5,453 nucleotides of DNA from Moraxellaceae bacterium (GCA_021156385.1 JAJNDL010000116.1:1-5453); one strand, 5' to 3'; positions 1 to 5,022 are shown, counted from the stretch's first letter. Translations and numbers: made by a program. The notes: generated from the letters alone by a model not told the origin.

Positions 1-1274
1 TCGGAGGGCGGCGAGAACACGTCGGTGGGCGCGGCGAGCTGGTTGCGGTGCACCGGCTTCACGAGGCGCGCCGTGACCATGATGACGAGCTCGGATTCCT
101 CGCGCTGGAAATCGGTGGAGCGGAACAGCGCGCCCAGCACCGGGATGTTGCCGAGGAAGGGGAACTGGCTGATGGCGTTCTTCATGTTGCTCTGCATCAG
201 CCCGGCGATGGCGAAGCTCTGGCCGTCGCCGAGTTCCACCGAGGTGCCGGCGCGGCGCGTGCTGATCGCCGGGATGGTGATGCCGCCACCGATCTCGAAG
301 GAGTTGGTGGGATCGATCGCCGACACCTCCGACACCAGCTTCAGGTTGATGCGGTCGCGGTTGAGCACGGTGGGCGTGAAGCGCAGGCCGACGCCGAACT
401 CCTTGTATTCCACCGTGATGGTGTTGGCGAGGCCGGCGTTCTGCGCCACCGGGATGGGGATTTCGCCGCCGGCGAGGAAGTTGGCTTCCTGCCCGGAGAG
501 CGCCACCAGGTTGGGCTCGGCCAGCGTCTTGGCGAGGCCCTTCTTCTCCAGCGCCTCCAGCGTTACCGCGAGGTTGTCGAAGGGCGAGCCGTCGTTGTCG
601 ATGTAGCCGACCGCGCCGAAGGCGCCGGTGACGGGCAGGCCGCTCGCGAAGCTCCACTTGCCGTTGTTGTCGAGGATGGCGGTGCTGATGCCGAGGTCCT
701 TGAGCGAGTTGCGCGAGATCTCGGCGACGCGCGCCTCCAGCATCACCTGCTGGCTGCCGGCGACCTGCACGAGGTTCACCACGCTGCTCTCCGGCACGAA
801 GCTGCGCGCGATGGCCAGCGCCATCTCCAGCGAGGCGGCCGAGGAGGCCTGCCCCGAGAGGATGACCTTGTCGTTGGAGTCGCGCACCTCGATGCGTTCT
901 TCCGTGGGCATGGCCTCGGCGATCTTGCGCTTGATGCCGTTGCGGTCGAAGGACACGCTCACCGAGAGCACCGCGGTCTGGTCGCTGTTGCTGGGGCGCA
1001 GCATCAGGTTGGTGGTGCCGGGCTTGATACCCAGCACCAGGATGCGCTGCGGTGAAAGCAGCTTGATGTCGGCGATCTCGGGGCTGCCGATCACCGCCTG
1101 CTGCAGCGGCACCGGCGAGGTGACGAGGCGCGACTGCCCGACCTGCAGGACCACGTCCTGTTGCCGCGGCGCGGCGAAATCCAGCGTCACCGGCTCCGTT
1201 GTCTGCGCCGCTGCGTGCGGTGCGCCGGTCAGCGCCCCCAGCAGGGCCAGCATTAGCAAGCCTCTTGTTTTCAT
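1..1274 (-). CDS. cpaC: CpaC/RcpA outer-membrane secretin of the Flp (Tad) pilus, 3' end cut off by window edge
   Basis: Secretin that forms the outer-membrane channel for Flp pili. The ATG at 1274 has AAGGAG seven bases upstream (1282-1287). The first 424 residues are visible. Residues 1-23 are a signal peptide (basic MKTR, hydrophobic core, cleavage after HAAA before Q24). Residues about 30-100 match the N-terminal domain of pilus secretins (LQVGQSRLV near 43, then SPEIADI and GIKPGTTNLML). Residues about 115-160 look like a BON-type domain (RIEVRDSNDKVILSG). The secretin core follows from about 175: VMLEARVAEISR, LSGQEANFLAGGEIPIPV, EYKEFGVGLRFTPTVL (289-304) and PFLGNIPVLGALF (372-384). 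The visible end, APTDVFSPPS, matches the conserved tail of this family, so probably only a few dozen residues are missing. It is last of the four pilus genes here, 71 bases after cpaB and almost certainly cotranscribed. A general type II secretin is much less likely given flp, cpaA and cpaB upstream. Confidence 0.96.
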   Translation of the reverse strand, partial: MKTRGLLMLALLGALTGAPHAAAQTTEPVTLDFAAPRQQDVVLQVGQSRLVTSPVPLQQAVIGSPEIADIKLLSPQRILVLGIKPGTTNLMLRPSNSDQTAVLSVSVSFDRNGIKRKIAEAMPTEERIEVRDSNDKVILSGQASSAASLEMALAIARSFVPESSVVNLVQVAGSQQVMLEARVAEISRNSLKDLGISTAILDNNGKWSFASGLPVTGAFGAVGYIDNDGSPFDNLAVTLEALEKKGLAKTLAEPNLVALSGQEANFLAGGEIPIPVAQNAGLANTITVEYKEFGVGLRFTPTVLNRDRINLKLVSEVSAIDPTNSFEIGGGITIPAISTRRAGTSVELGDGQSFAIAGLMQSNMKNAISQFPFLGNIPVLGALFRSTDFQREESELVIMVTARLVKPVHRNQLAAPTDVFSPPS

Positions 1275-1345
1275 GGCCACTCTCCTTGTCGCCAGACTTC
1301 TGAAAAATCCTGTCTTGCCGCTTTATGTGTTGCCGTTTGCTGCGT

Positions 1346-2281
1346 TCAGCGCGCCGTCTGGTCCGGGCTCGGGCCCGGTGCTGCCTGCGGCGCCGGCGTC
1401 GAACTGCCTGCCGTGTCCGTCACCGTCTGGTGCGTCACCTTGAGGCCGCGCACCATTTCCACCTGCGTGGCGGCGGCCGGGGCCGGCGCCGTGACCACCC
1501 GGGTCGCGAGCGCGGCCGGCTTGCGGTGCTCGCGCTTGACCACGCGCAGTTGCGCCGGGGCCTGCTGCGAGGGGCCGAGGTCGCGCCAGGTGATCTCCTG
1601 GGTGGCGAGCAGCGAGGCATCGAAATCGTTGCGCAGCAGCAGGCTGAGCTGGCCGGTGGACAGCGCGAGCGCCACCTTCTGGCCGGATTCCGGATCGACC
1701 AGCAGCGTCACGGCCTTCACCAGCTTGGGGTCCTTCTCGTTCTCGGAGCTGTTCTGGCCGATGCCGATCACCGGCACGTTCTGCAGCAGCACCCGGGTGG
1801 CGGGGATGTCGTCGCTGCGGCCGGCGGCCGAGGTGTGCAGCACGTCGACGAAGCTGCCCGGCAGCACGAAGCCCGACACGCCGGAAATCTCGTTGACGGG
1901 AATGGAGATGGCGCGCTTGTCCTCGGGGATGCGGCTGATGAGGCCGCCGCGCGCGCCCTGGCCGGAGAGCTTGTAGGCCAGCACGAGCTCGTCCTTGCGC
2001 ATCTCGCGCAGCGCCACCGGCGGCAGCGGACCGAGCAGCGAGGGGGTGTCGGGGAAGGTGCCGGAAGGCAGGGCTTCCTCGGGCCACTCGACGACCTTGA
2101 GCATGAGGGCATCGAGCTTGGTGCCGGCCTGGATGTCGGTGGCGGCCACCACCACCGGCACGGTACGCAGCGACTGCGTGCGACCGCTGTCCTGCTTCTT
2201 CAGGAAGTTGTTGACCATCAGCACCGACAGACTGCCCAGCACGAGGGCCAGGGCCAGCATCATCAGGGGACGCCTTTGCAT
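1346..2281 (-). CDS. cpaB: CpaB/RcpC Flp pilus assembly protein (SAF domain)
   Basis: A periplasmic, inner-membrane-anchored assembly protein of the Tad pilus, 311 aa, thought to connect the secretin to the rest of the machine. The start chosen is the ATG at 2281, with AAGGAG six bases upstream (2288-2293). The reading frame continues further upstream, but that would erase the N-terminal membrane anchor. Residues 5-23 are a single hydrophobic segment with MQRR on the cytoplasmic side. Residues about 41-105 form the SAF domain (VPVVVAATDIQAGTKL, then KDELVLAYKL). Residues 125-220 form the RcpC/CpaB C-terminal domain (AISIPVNEISGVSGFVLPGSFVDVL at 125-149, then VTLLVDPESGQKVALALSTG at 191-210). 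Residues about 264-311 are Pro/Ala-rich and probably disordered. The gene lies 40 bases after cpaA and 71 before cpaC. The upstream 11-mer GCGACAAGGAG also occurs before cpaC. Confidence 0.95.
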   Translation of the reverse strand: MQRRPLMMLALALVLGSLSVLMVNNFLKKQDSGRTQSLRTVPVVVAATDIQAGTKLDALMLKVVEWPEEALPSGTFPDTPSLLGPLPPVALREMRKDELVLAYKLSGQGARGGLISRIPEDKRAISIPVNEISGVSGFVLPGSFVDVLHTSAAGRSDDIPATRVLLQNVPVIGIGQNSSENEKDPKLVKAVTLLVDPESGQKVALALSTGQLSLLLRNDFDASLLATQEITWRDLGPSQQAPAQLRVVKREHRKPAALATRVVTAPAPAAATQVEMVRGLKVTHQTVTDTAGSSTPAPQAAPGPSPDQTAR

Positions 2282-2321
2282 GTTGTACTCCTTGTCGCTG
2301 GGGACGGGTTGCTGCGCCGGC

Positions 2322-2834
2322 TCACGCCGGCATCCGGGAGGCCATCGGCAGCAGCACGGCCAGCAGGCTGCCCATGGCGATCGCGACTGCGTAGGGCAGC
2401 CTGAAACGTTCTTCCGGCTCGGCGGGCAGCTCGGCTGCGCCGGCAGGACGAGGGCGGAAGCGGGCACGCGCGCGGCGCACCGGCCCCACCAGGAGAATGC
2501 TCGCCAGTGCGAGCACGAAGCCGCTCATGGCGGTGAAGACGAGGATGCGCGGCAGCAGCGCAATGCCGGCGAGGGCGCCCACCGCGGCGAGCAGCTTGAC
2601 GTCGCCGGCGCCGAACCAGCGGCAGAGCCAGAAGGGGAGCGCGAGGCCGAAGGCCAGCACCATGCCGAGCACGCTGCCGCCGAACGCGGTCCAGCCCTGG
2701 AACAGGGCGAGCGTGAGGCCGGCGACGCAGCCGGCGAGGCAGAGCCCGTTGGGAATGATGCGGGTGCGAAGGTCCAGCCAGGTGGCCGGCAGCAGCAGGC
2801 AAAGCAGGAGCAGCAGCAGTACCGGATTGTTCAT
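2322..2834 (-). CDS. cpaA: CpaA/TadV prepilin peptidase (A24A aspartic peptidase)
   Basis: An inner-membrane aspartic peptidase that removes the leader of Flp prepilin and related pseudopilins, 170 aa. The ATG at 2834 is preceded by AAAGGA, 10 bases away. A longer frame runs upstream to 2921, but it would put a polar extension with Cys and Arg residues before the first membrane segment and would read through two stem-loops. Both catalytic aspartates of the A24 family are visible: Asp21 in TWLDLRTRIIPN, and Asp78 in the GxGD-type motif WFGAGDVKLLAA. Hydrophobic segments lie near 4-20, 31-46, 50-71, 81-117 and 149-165, with an Arg/Pro-rich loop at about 119-146. The late motif LPYAVAIAMGSLL (146-158) is also typical. 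It lacks the N-terminal Cys-rich methylase domain of PilD, as expected for the short TadV/CpaA class. It follows flp by 98 bases. Confidence 0.95.
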   Translation of the reverse strand: MNNPVLLLLLLCLLLPATWLDLRTRIIPNGLCLAGCVAGLTLALFQGWTAFGGSVLGMVLAFGLALPFWLCRWFGAGDVKLLAAVGALAGIALLPRILVFTAMSGFVLALASILLVGPVRRARARFRPRPAGAAELPAEPEERFRLPYAVAIAMGSLLAVLLPMASRMPA

Positions 2835-2863
2835 GTCAGGGCAGTCCTTTGCCGGCAACACGG

Positions 2864-2880
2864 CCGTCACGCAGTGACGG
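2864..2880 (-). repeat. Second perfect 7-bp stem-loop between flp and cpaA
   Basis: The arm CCGTCAC (2864-2870) and its reverse complement GTGACGG (2874-2880) enclose a 3-base loop. It starts 8 bases after the larger hairpin and ends 29 bases before the cpaA start codon. It also has no U-tract. The two hairpins take up much of the 98-base gap. Acting together they could set the ratio of pilin to machinery transcripts. Confidence 0.7.
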
Positions 2881-2888
2881 GCTTGAAT

Positions 2889-2913
2889 CTGCACGGTACG
2901 AGGTACCGTGCAG
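2889..2913 (-). repeat. Perfect 11-bp stem-loop just after flp
   Basis: The arm CTGCACGGTAC (2889-2899) and its exact reverse complement (2903-2913) flank a 3-base loop. In the flp transcript it forms an 11-bp hairpin 19 bases after the flp stop codon. No U-tract follows (the next bases are ATTCAAGC), so it is not a classical intrinsic terminator. A hairpin here could protect the 3' end of a short pilin mRNA or partly block readthrough into cpaA. The structure is seen directly; the role is inferred. Confidence 0.8.
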
Positions 2914-2932
2914 CCACACACGAGCAGGAGGA

Positions 2933-3121
2933 TCAGCCGCCGGCGGCAGGAGCCTGGGCGTCGAGCTCGGCATTCACGGCGCCGAAGGCTTCGTCGACGT
3001 TGACGCCGAGGATGCCGACCGTGCCGATGCAGATGGCAGCAATCAGGGCAACCATGATGCCGTATTCGACCATGGTGGCGCCGGATTCATCACGCAGGAA
3101 CTTCTGAATCAGCGTCTTCAT
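2933..3121 (-). CDS. flp: Flp major prepilin (type IVc pilin)
   Basis: The structural subunit of the Flp/Tad pilus, 62 aa. The ATG at 3121 has GGAG seven bases upstream. The leader MKTLIQKFLRDESG (residues 1-14) ends in the Gly required for processing. The predicted cut precedes A15, giving a mature N-terminus ATMVEYGIMVALIAA with Glu at position 5 and Tyr at 6, the diagnostic Flp signature. The rest of the hydrophobic helix (AICIGTVGILGV) and a short Asp/Ala/Gly-rich tail follow, giving a mature pilin of 48 residues, normal for Flp1. A GTG at 3196 in the same frame would give an 87-residue form with a long leader. I reject it because it lies inside a palindrome at the predicted transcript start and lacks the normal leader length. 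This is the first gene of the operon, with its processing enzyme cpaA directly downstream. Confidence 0.97.
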   Translation of the reverse strand: MKTLIQKFLRDESGATMVEYGIMVALIAAICIGTVGILGVNVDEAFGAVNAELDAQAPAAGG

Positions 3122-3123
3122 AA

Positions 3124-3139
3124 CGGTTCTCCATAACCG
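3124..3139 (-). promoter_or_regulatory. Small hairpin presenting the flp Shine-Dalgarno in its loop
   Basis: In the transcript, CGGTT, a six-base loop AUGGAG, and AACCG form a 5-bp stem ending 2 bases before the flp start codon. The GGAG ribosome-binding site sits in the loop. Such a short stem is weak on its own; it may leave the SD exposed or tune initiation. The pairing is directly visible, the effect is not. Confidence 0.45.
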
Positions 3140-3189
3140 GTTGTTGGGATGGGGCGGGAAGCTCACCCTCGCAGGCGTCTTCCGTGTCG

Positions 3190-3213
3190 CCTGCACAGTT
3201 AACGCTGTGCAGG
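3190..3213 (-). promoter_or_regulatory. Inverted repeat at the predicted flp transcription start (operator or 5' hairpin)
   Basis: The arms CCTGCACAG (3190-3198) and CTGTGCAGG (3205-3213) are exact reverse complements around a 6-base centre (TTAACG on the plus strand). The -10 box at 3217-3222 predicts a start near 3210, inside the upstream arm. The repeat could be a repressor operator at +1 or a hairpin at the 5' end of the mRNA that slows decay. The outer hexamers CTGCAC and GTGCAG recur in the hairpin after flp. Confidence 0.6.
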
Positions 3214-3216
3214 TTC

Positions 3217-3222
3217 AGTATA
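3217..3222 (-). promoter_or_regulatory. Candidate -10 box of the flp operon promoter (TATACT)
   Basis: TATACT on the minus strand matches the sigma-70 -10 consensus at five of six positions and lies about 96 bases before the flp ATG. The predicted start is a G at 3210. No TTGACA-like -35 lies 16-18 bases upstream (the sequence there is AAATAC or CAAATA), so this promoter may need an activator. A suitable palindrome lies just upstream at 3265-3286. I saw no GG-N10-GC sigma-54 pattern. Confidence 0.5.
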
Positions 3223-3264
3223 GGCGCACTGTTAAAAATGTATTTGTATTTCTGCTGCGAAAAA

Positions 3265-3286
3265 TTGTGTGCGACCTGTCACACAA
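3265..3286 (-). promoter_or_regulatory. CRP/Vfr/Clp-like activator site upstream of flp
   Basis: The 7-bp arms TTGTGTG and CACACAA are separated by 8 bases, a 22-bp symmetrical element. Its core on the minus strand reads TGTGA-CAGGTC-GCACA, against the CRP-family consensus TGTGA-N6-TCACA: one half is perfect and the other has one mismatch. Its centre (3275.5) lies about 65 bases upstream of the start predicted from the TATACT box. That is close to the class I activator positions, given uncertainty in the start. The lack of a -35 box supports an activator. Which CRP-family protein would bind is unknown. Confidence 0.5.
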
Positions 3287-3565
3287 AGTTGGGTGCTGGG
3301 AAAAATGATTAGCCAAAAGGCGGCAAAACTCACTAAGCGGAGGGCATGAAACTACGCACAAAGCAGGGACTTTTTACAGGACGGGCGTGCGCAGTTACAT
3401 CAGCACTTTTGCTCGTTGGTTAAACGCGTAAAAAATTATTTCAGTAATGGCGGTGTCAAGCACACCGGAACAGAGTCAGACGCTCGGCTCTTCGAAAAAA
3501 ATTTACGCGATTTCACCTAAGTCACAGGAGGTGAGCTGGCGCGGAAACTCCCCGGAAACGGAAAC
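3287..3565. other. AT-richer stretch without a convincing gene
   Basis: This non-coding interval is clearly richer in A/T than the flanking genes, with A-runs at 3429-3435 and 3495-3501. It holds several small elements: an ATG at 3346 opening a 25-codon frame ending in TAA at 3421-3423; a short inverted repeat CGGTGT/ACACCG (3451-3467); a spaced inverted repeat CGCGTAAA (3425-3432) with TTTACGCG (3502-3509); and a strong SD-like AGGAGGTGA (3526-3534) with no start codon at a usable distance. Three copies of GGAAAC occur at 3543, 3554 and 3560. I recognise no RNA family. It is probably upstream regulatory DNA for the pilus operon plus the 3' flank of the DUF4124 gene. Confidence 0.6.
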
Positions 3566-3581
3566 GGCGCCGCAAGGCGCC
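3543..3581 (-). terminator. Probable terminator of the DUF4124 gene
   Basis: On the minus strand, 26 bases after the stop at 3608, GGCGCC, a TTGC loop and GGCGCC form a 6-bp all-GC stem (3566-3581). It is followed by GTTTCCGTTTCC, a pyrimidine-rich but interrupted U-run. That resembles a moderate intrinsic terminator. On the plus strand the same stem has a GCAA loop but no U-run. It would insulate the DUF4124 gene from the pilus operon, which points the same way. Confidence 0.5.
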
Positions 3582-3607
3582 ATCATCTCCCGAGATCGGA
3601 CACCGGG

Positions 3608-4027
3608 TCAGTTGGTCACGATCTTGCAGTCAGTCGGCTGCGCGACGGGCTCACATTCCTGAAAACCCTGTGGCCGGACCGAGCCGTTGGCATTCCGGTA
3701 GCGCGCGAAGCAGGCCTGCGAGGCCTGGTAGCGCGCCATCTGCTCGCGGCAGACGTCTTCCGGTGTGCCGGCACGGGCATCGCGGGCGGGATCGCCAGGG
3801 GCGGGGCCGCTGCTTTCAGGCGCGTCGTTCGGCACCGGTTGTGCATCGCCCTTCTGCGCCGGCATGGTGTTGAGCGGCCCGGGGGTCACCGGTTTCGCCG
3901 CCTTCTGGTATTTCGCCGGCACTTCCTCGCCGAAATGGATGCGACCTTTTTCATCCTTCCACTGGTAGATCTCCGCCTGGGCCGTCGACGCGGCCAGCAG
4001 CAGGAGCAGGCATGGCAGGGCTTTCAT
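3608..4027 (-). CDS. Secreted DUF4124 protein with Cys-containing C-terminal region
   Basis: A predicted periplasmic protein of unknown function, 139 aa. The ATG at 4027 has AAGGGAG nine bases upstream. The frame stays open far upstream, but only this start puts a signal peptide first: residues 1-18, MKALPCLLLLLAASTAQA, cut before E19. Residues 19-37 (EIYQWKDEKGRIHFGEEVP) match the start of DUF4124, a short beta-rich domain common in proteobacterial exported proteins. A Pro/Ala/Gly/Asp-rich linker covers about 44-90. The C-terminal part has four cysteines (93, 106, 125, 134), enough for two disulfides if exported. It is divergent from the PDZ lipoprotein gene and transcribed toward the pilus operon, separated from it by a likely terminator. 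No role in pilus function can be claimed from sequence. The family assignment is fairly firm; the function is unknown. Confidence 0.88.
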   Translation of the reverse strand: MKALPCLLLLLAASTAQAEIYQWKDEKGRIHFGEEVPAKYQKAAKPVTPGPLNTMPAQKGDAQPVPNDAPESSGPAPGDPARDARAGTPEDVCREQMARYQASQACFARYRNANGSVRPQGFQECEPVAQPTDCKIVTN

Positions 4028-4103
4028 GTCTGGGCACTCCCTTGTGATCGTCACCGCCAGTGTAACCCTGCCGGTGGCCATCCGCGCGGCAGCGTCGGCG
4101 GCC

Positions 4104-4125
4104 GCACACCGACCGGTCGGTGTGC
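4104..4125. promoter_or_regulatory. Perfect 22-bp palindrome in the divergent promoter region
   Basis: GCACACCGACC is followed directly by its exact reverse complement, with no spacer, centred between 4114 and 4115. It lies 77 bases upstream of the DUF4124 start and 86 upstream of the lipoprotein start. Long uninterrupted palindromes with a GACCGGTC core are typical operators for dimeric repressors such as the TetR family; this is inference, as no regulator gene is in the window. A second ACCGG/CCGGT pair (4129-4145) lies beside it. Confidence 0.55.
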
Positions 4126-4170
4126 AAGACCGGTGGCCGGCCGGTGCCCGGCATTGGGGCGGCAGACCAC

Positions 4171-4179
4171 TGCTACGCT
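4171..4179 (+). promoter_or_regulatory. Weak candidate extended -10 for the PDZ lipoprotein operon
   Basis: TGCTACGCT fits the pattern TGnTAnnnT of an extended -10 box and lies 31 bases before the start codon. No clear -35 hexamer is at the expected distance, where GCATTG occurs. It is only a candidate; the nearby 22-bp palindrome would lie about 45-70 bases upstream of its -10 box. Confidence 0.25.
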
Positions 4180-4210
4180 GAATACAGCCTGTCATCGCGG
4201 AGCGATGGTC

Positions 4211-4999
4211 ATGAAAGCGCTCGCCCTCCTGCTCCTTGCCACGGCGCTGGCCGGTTGCGCCAGCAACGGCTATCGCCAGTTCTACCAGGCCCACGCCACG
4301 GCGCCGGCGGCATCGGCCGCCGTCCTGCTCGCAGGCACGGACACCCCGCGCCTGCAGCGCGTCGCCGCCGACCAGTATGCCGACACCGTGCAGAAATACC
4401 GCAGCCAGGGCTACGCCCTGCTCGGCACCGCGGCCTTCAACGGCCGCGAGGAAAAACCGGAGCGTGCGCTGGCGCAGGCGAAGGAGATCGGCGCGACGCG
4501 GGTGGTGTTGTCCTCGCGCTACACCGGCACGCGCACCGACGTCATGAGCGTGCCCATGCTGACCAGCGACTTCGCCTACACGCAGGGCGTCGCCACCGTG
4601 AACGGCCGCGCCGTGCCGTATTCCGGCAGCCACAGCGTGCACGGCACGGTGCTCGTGCCGATGGCGGTGCAGGTGCAGCTCTACGACCATGTTGCCGCCT
4701 TTCTCGCGAAACTGCGCGAGGTGCCGCAGAGCGGGCTCGCGCTGGCCGGGCTCAGCGCGGCGCAACGCAAGGCCTACGAGCGCAACAGCGGCGCCGTGGT
4801 GGAAGTCGTCTACGAGGATTCGCCGGCCTTCCGCGCCGACGTGCTGGAAGGTGATCTTATCACCGCCGTCGACGGCCGCGCGGTGCGCACGCCGGAAGAA
4901 GCGCAGGCCGCGCTCGCGGCGGCACAGCAGCGCGGCGGCAGCGCACACCTGCAGATCATTCGCGACGGTCGTGCGCGCGAGCTGACGCTGGCGTTCTGA
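4211..4999 (+). CDS. Lipoprotein with uncharacterised N-terminal domain and C-terminal PDZ domain
   Basis: A predicted envelope lipoprotein, 262 aa. The start chosen is the ATG at 4211, with GGAG eight bases upstream; the in-frame ATG at 4205 is only two bases from that SD. Residues 1-15 are a lipoprotein signal peptide and LAGC (13-16) is the lipobox, with Cys16 lipidated. Ala17 follows, not Asp, which favours the outer membrane. Residues about 50-165 form a domain I associate with uncharacterised proteobacterial lipoproteins: YRSQGYALLGTAAFNG (63-78), an acidic/basic helix, IGATRVVLSSRYTGT (93-107), a Gly/Ser/Tyr/Val-rich stretch, then VQVQLYDHVAAFLAKLRE. Residues about 193-262 are a PDZ domain (SGAVVEVVYEDSPAFRADVLEGDLITAVDGRAV). 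No protease domain or catalytic Ser-His-Asp arrangement is visible, so it is likely a scaffold or peptide-binding protein. It leads a two-gene unit with the SH3 gene 23 bases downstream. Confidence 0.88.
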   Translation: MKALALLLLATALAGCASNGYRQFYQAHATAPAASAAVLLAGTDTPRLQRVAADQYADTVQKYRSQGYALLGTAAFNGREEKPERALAQAKEIGATRVVLSSRYTGTRTDVMSVPMLTSDFAYTQGVATVNGRAVPYSGSHSVHGTVLVPMAVQVQLYDHVAAFLAKLREVPQSGLALAGLSAAQRKAYERNSGAVVEVVYEDSPAFRADVLEGDLITAVDGRAVRTPEEAQAALAAAQQRGGSAHLQIIRDGRARELTLAF

Positions 5000-5022
5000 G
5001 GCGCAGTGCAGGAGACCGGGTC

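Noticed and set aside
48..1055. Long plus-strand frame opposite cpaC
   Set aside because: A by-product of high GC. The predicted protein is an Arg/His/Asp/Ala-rich string without domains, while the minus frame is a clear secretin.
1325..2404. Long plus-strand frame opposite cpaB and the end of cpaA
   Set aside because: Low-complexity composition, no SD or domain; the opposite strand encodes complete, recognisable proteins.
2282..2467. Upstream extension of the cpaB frame (to 373 aa)
   Set aside because: It would overlap the end of cpaA, bury the membrane anchor, and ignore the good SD before the ATG at 2281.
3310..3385. Weak resemblance to a c-di-GMP (GEMM) riboswitch on the plus strand (GGCAAAAC, later CGCACAAAGC)
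   Set aside because: The required stems are missing, the core CGCAAAGC is interrupted, and no plus-strand gene follows.
3454..3459. Perfect TTGACA on the minus strand as a -35 for a distal flp promoter
   Set aside because: No acceptable -10 lies 16-18 bases downstream; AATAAT is only 13 away and TAATTT 15 away.
3447..3662. Plus-strand 71-codon frame
   Set aside because: No SD before its ATG; it crosses the terminator hairpin and the 3' end of the DUF4124 gene, and the sequence matches nothing I know.
4044..4054. GTGATCGTCAC upstream of the DUF4124 start as a CRP site
   Set aside because: The half-sites are only 3 bases apart, not the 6 needed.
4028..4948. Upstream extension of the DUF4124 frame (to 446 aa)
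   Set aside because: The extra part lies antisense to the PDZ lipoprotein gene, is His/Arg/Ala-rich, and would place the signal peptide in mid-protein.
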